In this document: positions 52,003 to 63,407 of the stretch, in pieces | Layout: the number at the start of each line of letters is the position of its first letter | Numbering within the stretch: the stretch's first letter is position 1 | Assembly (NCBI GenBank): GCA_963698435.1 | Contig: CAVOQV010000018.1 | Coordinates: 310,001-374,000, forward strand | Reading direction: 5' to 3' | Source of the DNA: Sva-07 sp963698435 | GTDB taxonomy: Bacteria; Actinomycetota; Acidimicrobiia; Acidimicrobiales; Ilumatobacteraceae | DNA: 64,000 bases | Notes under the pieces: model-generated | Told to the model about the DNA's origin: nothing | Seen by the model: only the letters and a program-made list of their open reading frames with translations | The model's database searches: none | Program-made: the position numbers and the translations under genes

Positions 52003-53688
52003 TCAGCCGGTGAGTGCCGCGTCCCGGAGTTCTCGCTTGAGGATCTTGCCGGATGCGTTGCGGGGGAGTTGCTCGGTCACGATCGTCACGCGGCTCGGCA
52101 CCTTGAACGAGGCGAGACGTCCGCCGACGAAGCGTTGCAGCTCGTCGACGTCGAGCCGCTCGCCGGGCTTGACCATCACGTGGCAGGCCAGCTCCTCACC
52201 CAGTCGCTCGTGCGGGATGCCGTACACCGCGGCCTCGTAGACGGCGGGGTGCTCGTAGATCGCCGCCTCGACCTCGGCGGAGTAGATGTTCTCGCCGCCG
52301 CGAAGGACCATGTCCTTGGCCCGGTCGCTCACGTAGACGAACCCCTCGCCGTCGATGTGGCCGATGTCGCCCGAACGCAACCAGCCGTCGGCGATCGTGT
52401 CGGCGGTCGCGTCAGGCCGGTTCCAGTACCCGCGGATCAGCATCGGCCCCTTGAACCAGATCTCGCCGGTCTCGCCGGCCGGCAGCACGTTGCCGAGGGG
52501 ATCGGTCACCCGGAGGTCCATCACCGGCACGGCACGACCGGTCGAGGTCGGATGTGCGAGGAAGTCGTCGCCGGCGTTGCCCGGGCCGTACGCGTTGGTC
52601 TCGGTCATCCCGTACCCGAGGCTCGGCCGGCCCTTGGTGAAGTTGTCCTCGATGCGCTTGACGAGCTCGGGAGGCATCGGGGCGCCGCCGCCGCCGACGG
52701 CCAGCAGGCTCGACGTGTCGCGCTGGTCGAACGTCGGCGCTTCCAGCAGATCCCAGCTCATCGTGGGGACGCCGACGAAGTTCGTCACGCGTTCGCGTTC
52801 GATCAGCTCGAGGGCACGGTCGGGATCCCACTTGTACGTCATCACCAGCTTCGAACCGCCGACGAACGCGCCGAGCATCACCGGCACCAGCCCGGTGACG
52901 TGGAACAACGGCACCGGGAGCATCACCGCTGGCTGGCGCTTGTCGGGGTCGGGCGCTGCGCTCTCCCGCAGTGCGTTGACGGCACCGCGGGCCGCGAACG
53001 CCATCAGCGAGCTGAGCACCGCCCGGTGGGTGGACACCGCACCCTTCGGGTGCCCGGTCGTGCCGGAGGTGTACAGGATCGTGACGTCGTCGTCGGGGTC
53101 GATGTCGACATCGGGCAGGGTCGCTGCGTCGGTCAGCAGGTCCTCCAACGCAACCACGCGGAACGGGTCGTCCAGTCGGGGCTCGGCGTGCTCGCGGACG
53201 GTGACCACCGTCGCGATGACCGACCCCGGATCGGCGGCGCGCAGCCGGTCGAGCCGGTCGGCGTCGGCGATGACGATCGTGGAGCCGGAGTCGTCGAGGG
53301 CGAAGACCATCTCGTCGGCCTGCCACCACGCGTTCATCGGGACCGCCACCGCGCCGACGGAGGTGATCGCCGCGAATGCAGCGATCCATTCCGGGTAGTT
53401 GCGCATCGCGATCGCGACGCGATCGCCCTTGGTGACGCCGAGGTCGTGGACGAGGGCGTGACCGATCCGTCCGATCAGCTCGAGCACCCGCGGCATCGGC
53501 CAGCGCTCGTCCTCGAACACGATGAAGTCGTCGGTGCGCGACCCCGCCGCGGCGAACAGGTGGCGCATGTTTGGTGGCGTGCCGGCGAACACCTTGGTCG
53601 GCACGCCGAAGACGTCGACTTCCCGGATCTCGAATCGGGTGCCGGGCGCGCAGACGGCAGCGCACGCAGCGTGGAAGTCCATCGTCAT
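52003..53688 (-). CDS. AMP-dependent acyl-CoA synthetase/ligase (FadD-like)
   Basis: 561 residues. The AMP-binding P-loop is TILYTSGTTGHPKGAVSTHR, with GYGMTETNAYGPG, the hinge SGDIGHIDGEGFVYVSDRAK, and the C-terminal catalytic lysine in LPRNASGKILKREL. It activates a carboxylic acid through an acyl-adenylate to acyl-CoA. The substrate is not evident; the N-terminal part resembles medium/long-chain FadD proteins of actinobacteria. The start could also be the Met two codons later. Confidence 0.92.
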   Translation of the reverse strand: MTMDFHAACAAVCAPGTRFEIREVDVFGVPTKVFAGTPPNMRHLFAAAGSRTDDFIVFEDERWPMPRVLELIGRIGHALVHDLGVTKGDRVAIAMRNYPEWIAAFAAITSVGAVAVPMNAWWQADEMVFALDDSGSTIVIADADRLDRLRAADPGSVIATVVTVREHAEPRLDDPFRVVALEDLLTDAATLPDVDIDPDDDVTILYTSGTTGHPKGAVSTHRAVLSSLMAFAARGAVNALRESAAPDPDKRQPAVMLPVPLFHVTGLVPVMLGAFVGGSKLVMTYKWDPDRALELIERERVTNFVGVPTMSWDLLEAPTFDQRDTSSLLAVGGGGAPMPPELVKRIEDNFTKGRPSLGYGMTETNAYGPGNAGDDFLAHPTSTGRAVPVMDLRVTDPLGNVLPAGETGEIWFKGPMLIRGYWNRPDATADTIADGWLRSGDIGHIDGEGFVYVSDRAKDMVLRGGENIYSAEVEAAIYEHPAVYEAAVYGIPHERLGEELACHVMVKPGERLDVDELQRFVGGRLASFKVPSRVTIVTEQLPRNASGKILKRELRDAALTG

Positions 53689-53756
53689 GGTGCACGTTCG
53701 TACCACACCGGTCCTCCTGGCCCCGTCCCCACCCGGACCGTTGTAGCGTCAGGCGC

Positions 53757-54974
53757 GTGTGCGACACCCTGGTCTCGATCACGCCGCACGGGGTGCTCTT
53801 CGCGAAGAACAGCGATCGAGATCCGAACGAGGCACAGGTTCCGCGCTGGCATGCCGCCGTCGATCACGGCGCGGTGCCGGGCGACGTCGAGTGCACGTGG
53901 ATCTCGATCCCGCAGGTCGAACACACTCACTCCGTGTTGCTGTCACAGCCGTGGTGGATGTGGGGTGCCGAGATGGGCACGAACGAATACGGCGTCGTCA
54001 TCGGCAACGAGGCGGTGTTCACCAACCAGCCGCTCGGTGATCCGGCACTGCTCGGGATGGACCTCCTGCGTCTCGCCCTGGAACGAGCGGCGAACGCTCA
54101 CGACGCGGTCGGTGTGATCGTCGACTTACTCGAGCGTCACGGCCAGGGCGGACCATGCAGTCACGAGAAGCCCGGGTTCTCGTACCACAACAGCTTCCTG
54201 GTAGCGGATCCGACCGGAGCGGTTGTGCTGGAGACTGCCGGCACCAGGTGGGCGGTCGAACCCGTCGTCGGGCGGGGCCGATCGATCTCCAACGGCTTGA
54301 CGATCGCCGGGTTCGCCGAGGAGTTCACGTCGACCACCCCTGCACGAAATACCTCCTGCAGGATGCGTCGCGGCCGCACCCAACCTGCCGCCGAGTCAGC
54401 GACGGGAGTGGCGGACCTGTTCGCTGCGCTGCGCGACCACGGCGAAGGTCCGGCGCCCGTGTGGTCGCCGACCGACGGGGCGATGGGGGCGCCGTGCGTT
54501 CACGCGGGCGGTGAGGTCTCGTCGTCGCAGAGCACCGCCTCGTGGGTGAGCGACCTCCGCAGCGACCCGCTGCACTGGATCACGGCGACGTCCGCGCCCT
54601 GCACCTCCACGTTCCACCCGACGCGTGTCGACCGGCCCGTCGACCAGGACTCCACACTCGGTCCCGACCCGACGAACCGCTTCGACGGCGACACCCGGTG
54701 GTGGGCTCACGAACTGCTGCACCGACGGGTGTTGCGGGACCACGAGGCGTCGCTCGCCGCGTTCGCTGCCGATCGGGACCGGCTCGAACGCGAGTGGATC
54801 GCCGTGCCGCCCTCGAGCGAGGTTGCGTTCGCGGCGTCGGCGGAAGCTGAGCAACGGTGGCTCGCTGCGCTGGTGACCGCCGACCATCCCGATGTTCGCC
54901 CGCCTTGGCTCGCCGACCTCTGGCGGGACCTCGACGAGGCGGCGGGCATGCCCCCGGTCGAGAGGCGGAGCTGA
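53757..54974 (+). CDS. Secernin-like peptidase C69 family hydrolase
   Basis: 405 residues. The N-terminal MCDTLVSITPHGVLFAKNSD places a cysteine at position 2, the N-terminal nucleophile expected in the Ntn-hydrolase C69 group after Met removal. Family blocks include RDPNEAQ, WWMWGAEMGTNEYGVVIGNE, SYHNSFLVADPTGAVVLETA and SISNGLTI. The GTG start at 53757 leaves Cys2 exposed, which supports it. It hydrolyses amide or dipeptide bonds. Divergent from the acyl-CoA ligase gene. Confidence 0.88.
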   Translation: MCDTLVSITPHGVLFAKNSDRDPNEAQVPRWHAAVDHGAVPGDVECTWISIPQVEHTHSVLLSQPWWMWGAEMGTNEYGVVIGNEAVFTNQPLGDPALLGMDLLRLALERAANAHDAVGVIVDLLERHGQGGPCSHEKPGFSYHNSFLVADPTGAVVLETAGTRWAVEPVVGRGRSISNGLTIAGFAEEFTSTTPARNTSCRMRRGRTQPAAESATGVADLFAALRDHGEGPAPVWSPTDGAMGAPCVHAGGEVSSSQSTASWVSDLRSDPLHWITATSAPCTSTFHPTRVDRPVDQDSTLGPDPTNRFDGDTRWWAHELLHRRVLRDHEASLAAFAADRDRLEREWIAVPPSSEVAFAASAEAEQRWLAALVTADHPDVRPPWLADLWRDLDEAAGMPPVERRS

Positions 54975-55784
54975 TCAGGCCGGTGGGATCGGCGTGCGAC
55001 CGGAGTCCGTGCTGTCGTGGGAATCGGTGTCATCGAGGAGCGAACGGCCGAGCCACAGCGGCACGATCTGTCCGAGCAGGAGCGTGACGCCGCCGACGAC
55101 CAGCAGGATGCGCATGAGCACCGCGCCGGTGTCGAGGTCGTTGTTCGCCGACAGTGCGAGTTCACGGGCGTCAGTCACGCTCGCCCGGTACTGATCGACC
55201 AGCGCGTCGGTGTCGCCCAGGTCATCGCTGATCGAGGCGACGGATGCGGCGAGATCGTCGAGTTGCTGTTGGAGTTCGTCGGCCGAGCCCGTGAAGTCCG
55301 TGAGGCTGGACGCCGTCGATTCGAGTTGGCCGGGAAGGGTCTCGAGCGTGTCCGCGAGTTGGCCGAACGTGTCGCCGAGGCCGGCGTCGGGGTCGTAGTC
55401 CGGAGCGAGCGGGAGGTTCGACAGCGCCGCCAGCACCGAGTCGATGTCGTCGCCGATGTTCTCCAACCTCCGCACCGTGCGCCCGGCGTCGTCCAGCGAC
55501 GGCCCGATCGTGGTCGCGAGTCCGGCGATGTCGTCGATCGCCTGGGTGCCGGCATCGAACGACGCAGACACCGCAGCCAGGCTGCCCGCGAGCGCATCGA
55601 CGGCGTCGACCGACGAGCCCAGCACCTCGTCGGCGAGGTCGATCGTGTCGTCGATCGCGTCGAGTGACTGCAAGGTGACCTCCAGCGTGTCGTCCGATGC
55701 CGTCGCCAACTGCCCGACGAAGATCCACCCGACCACCATCCCGAACACGGCGATCACCATCCCTGCGACTCCGACGCCGATCAT
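54975..55784 (-). CDS. Membrane protein with a long helical extracytoplasmic domain
   Basis: About 269 residues from the Met at 55784, with helices at the N-terminus (MIGVGVAGMVIAVFGMVVGW) and C-terminus (RILLVVGGVTLLLGQIVPLW). Between them is a nearly 200-residue Asp/Thr/Ala-rich region with heptad-like spacing (TLQSLDAIDDTIDLADEVLG, QLADTLETLPGQLESTASSL). Two anchors joined by a long helical hairpin suggest a structural or signalling scaffold. The start is uncertain: the frame runs upstream through a palindrome that is unlikely to be coding. No family recognised. Confidence 0.65.
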   Translation of the reverse strand: MIGVGVAGMVIAVFGMVVGWIFVGQLATASDDTLEVTLQSLDAIDDTIDLADEVLGSSVDAVDALAGSLAAVSASFDAGTQAIDDIAGLATTIGPSLDDAGRTVRRLENIGDDIDSVLAALSNLPLAPDYDPDAGLGDTFGQLADTLETLPGQLESTASSLTDFTGSADELQQQLDDLAASVASISDDLGDTDALVDQYRASVTDARELALSANNDLDTGAVLMRILLVVGGVTLLLGQIVPLWLGRSLLDDTDSHDSTDSGRTPIPPA

Positions 55785-55840
55785 GACGTGGCCCGCCCGG
55801 CGGGTGGCGGTCGGCGAGCGCCACCGATCTCGCCATCCCG

Positions 55841-55873
55841 ACGTACGAGATGTGCCTGGCACATCGTGTACGT
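55841..55873. repeat. Imperfect palindrome, GATGTGCC family copy 2
   Basis: ACGTACGAGATGTGC / GCACATCGTGTACGT around CTG. It differs from the copy at 49226 only at two positions of the left arm. It lies upstream of the membrane protein gene. Confidence 0.65.
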
Positions 55874-55914
55874 CGGTGGACTCCATCGGCGCCGAGTTTG
55901 ACACACACCCGCCC

Positions 55915-55949
55915 GAATGAGACGTGGGGTCGGACCTCACGTCTCATTC
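55915..55949. terminator. Palindrome with GGTCGGACC core
   Basis: Arms GAATGAGACGTG (55915-55926) and CACGTCTCATTC (55938-55949). The centre continues GGGTCGGACCT. Similar to the hairpins at 56375 and 58566. With 56375 it brackets a short stretch of gene remnants. Confidence 0.65.
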
Positions 55950-55975
55950 AGTTGAAAGGCAGGTGGACTGCGGAC

Positions 55976-56074
55976 TCAGGACCTCGTCGTGTCGCGTCGA
56001 CCGAAGAGCACCACGCCGGTGAGGGCGACCATGACGATCTCGGCGAGACCCGCCCAGACCGCGAGCGTTTGCAG
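55976..56074 (-). pseudogene. Membrane protein C-terminal remnant
   Basis: Reads LQTLAVWAGLAEIVMVALTG then VVLFGRRDTTRS and stop. A single transmembrane helix with a positive tail and no upstream part. Unidentified. Confidence 0.4.
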
Positions 56075-56078
56075 TATC

Positions 56079-56378
56079 AGGACCGAGCTCGAGGTGGGCT
56101 TGCAGTATCCGGACCGCACCGACTGGGAACGCACGGCGGCGGACTCGCTCATCGAGGTCGATCGTCTCGAACGGCTCGCTCAGGACCTGCGCGTGCTCAC
56201 CAACAGCACCTCGGTGAGGTCGGCGACGGTGAGCGACGGCCACACGCTGCGTGTCTCGAATGATGGCCCGGCGATCGTCCGCAACATCCTGCGTTCGATG
56301 GGTGCGTCGATCAGGGTCGAACCGCTCGTCGACGGCGTCTGCTTCGTCGCCGACTTCCAACCCCGCCTGCCCGCATGA
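56079..56378 (+). pseudogene. Sensor histidine kinase remnant
   Basis: Reads RTELEVGLQYPDRTDWERTA then IEVDRLERLAQDLRVL, a recognisable second half of a HisKA dimerisation domain just after the phospho-accepting His. The end is SMGASIRVEPLVDGVCFVAD, similar to the last strands of a HATPase domain. The His box and ATP-binding N/G boxes are gone. A heavily deleted kinase gene between two hairpins. Confidence 0.6.
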
Positions 56379-56405
56379 GACGAGGGGTCAGACCCCACGG
56401 CTCAT
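56375..56405. terminator. Palindrome with GGTCAGACC core
   Basis: ATGAGACGAGGGGTC-A-GACCCCACGGCTCAT pairs along 15 positions with two mismatches. It directly abuts the stop of the 3-hydroxyacyl-CoA dehydrogenase gene (minus strand), so it is probably its terminator. Confidence 0.7.
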
Positions 56406-58514
<2,109 letters not shown>

Positions 58515-58565
58515 GCCGTCAGTCAAGCACCCGGCCCCGGCCCTGTCCGATTCGGCAGGACAAGC

Positions 58566-58594
58566 GGACAACACGGGTCAGACCCGTGTTGTCC
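58566..58594. terminator. Perfect 14-bp palindrome with GGTCAGACC core
   Basis: GGACAACACGGGTC-A-GACCCGTGTTGTCC. It ends 3 bp before the stop of the SDR gene (minus strand) and lies upstream of the beta-oxidation gene, so it probably terminates SDR transcription. Confidence 0.75.
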
Positions 58595-58597
58595 TGC

Positions 58598-59443
58598 TCA
58601 GGGGGCGATCGCGTTGCCGGGGAGGTTGCCGTCGGGATGGAGGGCGTTCTGGAAGCGGCGCATGCCAGCGAGCCAGCGGTCGCGGTCGGTGGCCTTGCGC
58701 TCGACGTAGGTGGCGACCTCGGGATGGGGGAGGATCAGGAACTGCTCGTCCCGGATCGCCTGCAGGCACAGCTGAGCCACGTGGGCCGGGTCGAGAACGC
58801 CGTCGCCGCTCGCCACCCCACCTTCGAATCCCTTGTCGTCCCCGCCGGCCTGCGCCGCCATCGCGTTCTGCGGGCTGTTGGCGACGATGTTCGTCGCAAC
58901 CGCCTGGGGGCACAGCACCGAGAAGCGGATGCCCTGGTGGTGATGGCTGATCGCCAGCCACTCGGCCAGCGAGATCGCGGCCGCCTTGGTCATCGAGTAC
59001 GCCATCGAGCCGATCTGCGTCAGCAGGCCGGCTGCGGACGCAGTGCTGAGGATGTAGCCCTCGCCGCGCGCGATCATCGACGGCAGCACCGCACGAGCCG
59101 CGTAGATGTGAGCCATGCAGTGCACCTCCCACATCGCCTGGATCGCCTCGTTCGAATCCTCCAGGCCGGCCGCCGTGACGAATCCGGCGTTCGACACGAA
59201 CAGGTCGATCGGGCCGTGTACCTCGAGCGTCGACTCGACCATCGCGATGATCGCGGACTCGTCGCGCACGTCGATCGCCACAGCGGTGCCGCCGATCTCG
59301 GCGGCGACACGTTCGGCCTCGGCGCCGTGGAGGTCGGCGACCACGACATGGCGGGCGCCCGCTGCATGCGCGGCGCGGGCGATGGCTTCGCCGATGCCCG
59401 ATCCGGCTCCGGTGACGACGACGACTCGATCCTGCAGTTCCAT
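58598..59443 (-). CDS. Short-chain dehydrogenase/reductase
   Basis: 281 residues: VVVTGAGSGIGEAIARAAHA, LFVSNAGFVTAAGLE, Ser in LSTASAAGLLTQIGS and Tyr/Lys in AYSMTKAAAISLAE. A classical cytoplasmic NAD(P)-dependent SDR. The N-terminus MELQDRVVVVTG gives a firm start. Substrate unknown. It precedes the beta-oxidation gene but is separated from it by a strong hairpin. Confidence 0.92.
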   Translation of the reverse strand: MELQDRVVVVTGAGSGIGEAIARAAHAAGARHVVVADLHGAEAERVAAEIGGTAVAIDVRDESAIIAMVESTLEVHGPIDLFVSNAGFVTAAGLEDSNEAIQAMWEVHCMAHIYAARAVLPSMIARGEGYILSTASAAGLLTQIGSMAYSMTKAAAISLAEWLAISHHHQGIRFSVLCPQAVATNIVANSPQNAMAAQAGGDDKGFEGGVASGDGVLDPAHVAQLCLQAIRDEQFLILPHPEVATYVERKATDRDRWLAGMRRFQNALHPDGNLPGNAIAP

Positions 59444-59470
59444 CCGCGGAACCGTAGACGGGCCGGTCGC

Positions 59471-60556
59471 TCAGGCCGGAAGGCGGTGCAGCGGGTGCCC
59501 GGCGTCGACCACCACCGTGCAGGCGTCGCCCACGCTCAACGGCGTGGAGCCCGGTCCTCCGGAGAGATCCACGTCGACCTTGGTGCCGTCTGCTCGCCGG
59601 ACCGTGTATCGCCACGCAGCGCCGAGGTAGCGCCGAGCGATCACCTGATCGTCGCCGCCGACGTCAACGACGAGCGACAGGTCGTGCGGGCGCGCCATCA
59701 TCGTGTGGCCCGGATCGTCGGGGTCGACCAGGAACGACGCCTCGCCGAGGAAGGTGGCGACGAAGCGGTCGTTCGGACGCTCGTAGACCTCGTCGGGACG
59801 GTCGATCTGCAGCATCCGGCCCGCCGACATCACGGCGACCCGGTCGCCGAGCGCCAACGCTTCTTCGCGATCGTGGGTGACGAGCACCGCGGCGGCATTG
59901 CGCAGCCGGAGCGCCTCGATCACATCGGTGCGCACGTCGTCGCGCAGGGACGGGTCGAGGCTCGCGAACGGCTCGTCGAGCAACACGACCGCGGGGTCGG
60001 GGGCGAGCGCCCTCGCCAGAGCGATGCGTTGCTGCTCGCCGCCCGACAGCTCGTGGGGATACCGCTTGCCGACTCCGGGAAGCCGCACGAGCTCGAGCAG
60101 CTCGTCGACGCGGCGCGCACGTGCGGCGCGGTCGAGATGGGTGAGACCGAACGCGATGTTCTGCTCGACGCGGCGATGGGGGAACAAGGCATGGTCCTGG
60201 AACACGAGACCGATGCGTCGCTTCTCGGGCGGGAGCGCGGTGACATCGGAGCCGTCAAGGGCCACGCGTCCGTCGGCGATCGGGTCGAGGCCGGCGATCG
60301 CTCGAAGCAGGGTCGACTTCCCGCAACCGCTCGGGCCGACGATCACCACGAGTTCGCCGTCGGCGACCTCGAACGACACCTGATCGACGACGTTGCGCCC
60401 GACGATGCGCCGTGTCACGTCGCGCACCGACAGCGCGGCACGAGGCTGGTCGAGGGTGGCATCCATCGAGGTGGGCACGGTAGCGGTCGTCGCCCGGGGA
60501 GCGACCTCGTGGCCGCTCGGAGCGGTTCGTCGGGACACGGACATCGGGATGCTCAC
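59471..60556 (-). CDS. Fe3+ ABC importer ATP-binding protein (FbpC-like)
   Basis: 361 residues. Walker A GPSGCGKSTLLRAIAGLDP, Q-loop GLVFQDHALFPHRRVEQNIA, signature LSGGEQQRIALARAL, Walker B VVLLDEPFASLDP and switch VLVTHDREEALALGDRV. The C-terminal TOBE-like domain (MMARPHDLSLVVD) marks the FbpC/PotA/SfuC group. GTG start in a GTGA overlap with the permease gene. The extra N-terminal 40 residues are unusual, and a start at a later Met is possible. Confidence 0.9.
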   Translation of the reverse strand: MSIPMSVSRRTAPSGHEVAPRATTATVPTSMDATLDQPRAALSVRDVTRRIVGRNVVDQVSFEVADGELVVIVGPSGCGKSTLLRAIAGLDPIADGRVALDGSDVTALPPEKRRIGLVFQDHALFPHRRVEQNIAFGLTHLDRAARARRVDELLELVRLPGVGKRYPHELSGGEQQRIALARALAPDPAVVLLDEPFASLDPSLRDDVRTDVIEALRLRNAAAVLVTHDREEALALGDRVAVMSAGRMLQIDRPDEVYERPNDRFVATFLGEASFLVDPDDPGHTMMARPHDLSLVVDVGGDDQVIARRYLGAAWRYTVRRADGTKVDVDLSGGPGSTPLSVGDACTVVVDAGHPLHRLPA

Positions 60557-62226
60557 GACACCGTCTCCGCTCCATGCTCCAGCGTCCACAGCAGTGCCGC
60601 CACCAGCAGCATGCCGACCGCGACGATCGCCAACGACGGAACGGCCGCCTGCACCCACAGGCTCTCCGAGGTCGCCTGCCACACCCAGATCGGCAGAGTC
60701 TCGGTGCCGAACGGCCGCAACAGGAGTGTGATCGGCAGCTCCTTCAACGTGTCGATGGCCACCAGCACCGAGGCCGCAATGATGCCGGCGCCGGCGAGCG
60801 GGAGCTCGATTCGGGTGGCGACGCGGAAGCGCCCTGCCCCGAGCGTGCGGGCGCTGGCAACCACCGACGGCGGCACCTTGCCAACGCTCGACTCGATGCC
60901 CTGGTAGGCAACGGCGAGGAACCGCACGACGAGCGCATAGATCAATCCGACGAACGACCCCACGAGCAGCCATCCGGGGGGCAGCCAGCCCGTGCGGTCG
61001 AGGGCTGCGAGTGTCACGAGTACGCCGATCGCGACGACGGGACCCGGCACCGTGTAACCGAGCGTTGCCAGTCGGGCGAGCAGCGACCCGCCTGCTCGGC
61101 GTCGATTCAACCCCGCGACGAGCAGCAACCCCAGCGCCAGACACGACAACGTCGCAACCGCGGCCACGCGAAGTGACGACAGCAGATGGAAGCCGAGGTC
61201 GCCGGCGACCGTGGCGGTCTGGTTGGTGCGGCGGGCTTCGAGCGCCCACGTGATCAGGCGGTAGACGGGCAAAGCCACCGCGAGGGTGAACATCGCCCAC
61301 CCGATCAGCGAAGCAGCGCCCGCTCGAATGCCGCGCAGCCGCTCGACCTGGAGTCCTGTCCGTGCACCCGACTGGGTGAAGCGGGCCCGTCCGCGGGCGA
61401 GGCGCTCCATCGCGATCAGCACGACGGCGATGCCGATCAGCAACACCGCGAGTTCCGCTGCAGCGTTGCGGTTGCCGGTGCCGAACCACACCCGGAGCAC
61501 GCCATCGGCGATCGTCGACACGTTGAACAGTCGGACGGTGCCCACGTCGGTGAGCACCTCCATCCCGACGAGCGCGGCGCCACCTGCAAGCGATGGTCGC
61601 GCCATCGGCAACACGACGCGCCAGAACGCCTGCGACCGGCTGCAGCCGAGGCTGCGGGCAACGTCGATCGCGCGTTGCGACTGCTCGCGGAACGCTGCTC
61701 TCGCAAAGAGGTAGACGTACGGGTACAGCGTGATCGTGAGAACGAGCGCGCACAGCCAGATCGAACGGACCGCACGGGCCCCGAGCGGTTCCTGGAGCGT
61801 GTCGAGCCAGACGAAGCCGAGGACATAGCCGGGGATCGCCAGCGGCGTCACCAGCAGCCAGCCGAGAAGCCGCCGTCCAGGAAACTGGTAGGCGGTCACC
61901 AGCCAGGCGAGCGACGTGCCGAGCACGAGCGTGCCGACCAGCACCGTGACCAACAGGGTCGCAGTGTCGCGGATCATCCCGGGCAGGCGAGTGGCCCACA
62001 GTTCTTCCCAGACCTCGGTGCTCGGCTGGACGATCGACCACACGATCACCAGCACCGGGATCGACACAGCGATCGCCACGGCGGAGATCACCGCCGTCGT
62101 CGTCCACGATCGGATCCGTTGGCCGATCGCAGACATCGTCGACGGCGCGCCGCCCCAACCGTCCTGGTCGGTCGGGATCGAATCGTCGTGGCCGACGTCG
62201 ATGGCGTCGGTGAGCGTGTTGCTCAT
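60553..62226 (-). CDS. Fe3+ ABC importer permease (FbpB/ThiP-like, fused)
   Basis: 557 residues with about twelve transmembrane helices in two homologous halves, the fused iron-permease arrangement. EAA-loop motifs occur in each half: AIDVARSLGCSRSQAFWRVV then LPMARPSLAGGAAL, and VASARTLGAGRFRVATRIEL then PLAGAGIIAASV. It moves ferric iron (or a ferric complex) across the membrane using the ATPase coded next. Located between the binding protein and the ATPase, all in one operon. Confidence 0.92.
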   Translation of the reverse strand: MSNTLTDAIDVGHDDSIPTDQDGWGGAPSTMSAIGQRIRSWTTTAVISAVAIAVSIPVLVIVWSIVQPSTEVWEELWATRLPGMIRDTATLLVTVLVGTLVLGTSLAWLVTAYQFPGRRLLGWLLVTPLAIPGYVLGFVWLDTLQEPLGARAVRSIWLCALVLTITLYPYVYLFARAAFREQSQRAIDVARSLGCSRSQAFWRVVLPMARPSLAGGAALVGMEVLTDVGTVRLFNVSTIADGVLRVWFGTGNRNAAAELAVLLIGIAVVLIAMERLARGRARFTQSGARTGLQVERLRGIRAGAASLIGWAMFTLAVALPVYRLITWALEARRTNQTATVAGDLGFHLLSSLRVAAVATLSCLALGLLLVAGLNRRRAGGSLLARLATLGYTVPGPVVAIGVLVTLAALDRTGWLPPGWLLVGSFVGLIYALVVRFLAVAYQGIESSVGKVPPSVVASARTLGAGRFRVATRIELPLAGAGIIAASVLVAIDTLKELPITLLLRPFGTETLPIWVWQATSESLWVQAAVPSLAIVAVGMLLVAALLWTLEHGAETVS

Positions 62227-62240
62227 CGGGCGGGGTCAGC

Positions 62241-63308
62241 TCACTCGTATCCGGTGGCGCTCAGCACCTGCACCGCAGCGGGCTGATTCGCGCCCAGCAG
62301 TCGCACGGCGGGAAGGTCGGCGATGAACTCGCCGAAGCCGGCGATGACCTCGTTCGGCTCGATGTTCGGATCGACGGGATACTCGAAGTTGGCGTCGGCG
62401 AACTGCTGTTGACCGTCGGTCGCCAACCACTCGATCAACGCGAGCGCGCCTTGCGGGTTTGGTGCGTTGGCGGTCACCGCTGCCGTGCTGACGTTGACGT
62501 GGGCACCCCGACCGTCCTGCTCGGGCCAGATGATGTCGACGGGGAAGTCGGGATCCTCGGTCACGAGCCGCCCGAGGTAGTAGGTGTTGGCAATGGCGAC
62601 GTCGCACTCGCCGTCGGCGACCGCCTTGTAGATGTCGGTGTCGCTGTTGATGTACAGCGGGTCGTTGTCGACCCACGACCGCACGATCTCGGTCGCTCGT
62701 TCCTCGCCCTCGGCGATGATGAGCGACGCGACGAGCGACTGGGTGTACGGGTGCGTGCTCGGGCGCAGGCACAGCTTGCCGTTCCACTCCGGGTCGCCGA
62801 CCTCGGCGTAGGTCGTCGGCGGGTTCTCGACGCGATCGGAGCTGGCGACGATCACGCGGAGCCGCTGGCTGAGTGCGAACCAGTCGTTGGTCTCACTGCG
62901 CAGTTCTTCGGGGATCGTCTCGACGAGTACGTCGCTGTCGACGCTGGCGAGCACCCCGGCGTCTGCTGACAACTCGACGTTCGCCGCATCGGCGGTCATC
63001 ACGACGTCGGCCGGTGTGTTGGCGCCCTCCGCGATCAGCCGTTCCCTGAGTTCAGGGTCGTTCCCGGTGGTGAACCGGACCTCGATGCCGGTGTCGGCAG
63101 TGAACTGATCGAACACCGACTCGATGCCGTAGTGGCGGCCCGTGTACACGGTGATCATCCCGCCGCCCCCGGTCGTGCCGGCGGCCTCCGCCGTTCCGGT
63201 GTTCTCCGTGTCTCCACCTCCGGTGTCGTCGTCGCTGCCGCAGGCGCCGAGGACGAGCGCCCCGATCAGAACACTTCCCACTAGGTACCCAGACCGCTTC
63301 CGCTTCAT
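62241..63308 (-). CDS. Fe3+ ABC importer substrate-binding lipoprotein (FbpA/FutA-like)
   Basis: 355 residues. Signal and lipobox MKRKRSGYLVGSVLIGALVL-GACGSDD, a Gly/Thr linker, then the binding fold: ITVYTGRHYGIESVFDQFTA, ADVVMTADAANVELSADAGV, and iron-ligand tyrosines in DVAIANTYYLGRLV. Matches class II ferric-ion-binding proteins. First gene of the operon. The ATG is one base from a GTTAGG/CCTAAC palindrome that should bind a DtxR/IdeR repressor. Confidence 0.93.
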   Translation of the reverse strand: MKRKRSGYLVGSVLIGALVLGACGSDDDTGGGDTENTGTAEAAGTTGGGGMITVYTGRHYGIESVFDQFTADTGIEVRFTTGNDPELRERLIAEGANTPADVVMTADAANVELSADAGVLASVDSDVLVETIPEELRSETNDWFALSQRLRVIVASSDRVENPPTTYAEVGDPEWNGKLCLRPSTHPYTQSLVASLIIAEGEERATEIVRSWVDNDPLYINSDTDIYKAVADGECDVAIANTYYLGRLVTEDPDFPVDIIWPEQDGRGAHVNVSTAAVTANAPNPQGALALIEWLATDGQQQFADANFEYPVDPNIEPNEVIAGFGEFIADLPAVRLLGANQPAAVQVLSATGYE

Positions 63309-63309
63309 A

Positions 63310-63325
63310 GTTAGGCAACCCTAAC
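63310..63325. promoter_or_regulatory. Probable DtxR/IdeR iron box of the ferric importer operon
   Basis: Palindrome GTTAGG-CAAC-CCTAAC. It matches 13 of 16 positions of the inner part of the IdeR consensus (GGTTAGGCTAACCTAA). It ends one base before the start codon of the binding-protein gene, so a bound repressor would block both promoter and translation start. Regulation is inferred. Confidence 0.6.
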
Positions 63326-63407
63326 GAGGAGTCGGAAGCAAGCGCAACCCAGCGCTCGACCTGCAGAGCCGCGGCCGTTCCCTTCCGCTCCGGTTGCGCT
63401 CGCGTGT

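Noticed and set aside
51379..54117. 912-codon plus-strand open frame
   Set aside because: Antisense to the SDR and acyl-CoA ligase genes, whose motifs are unambiguous.
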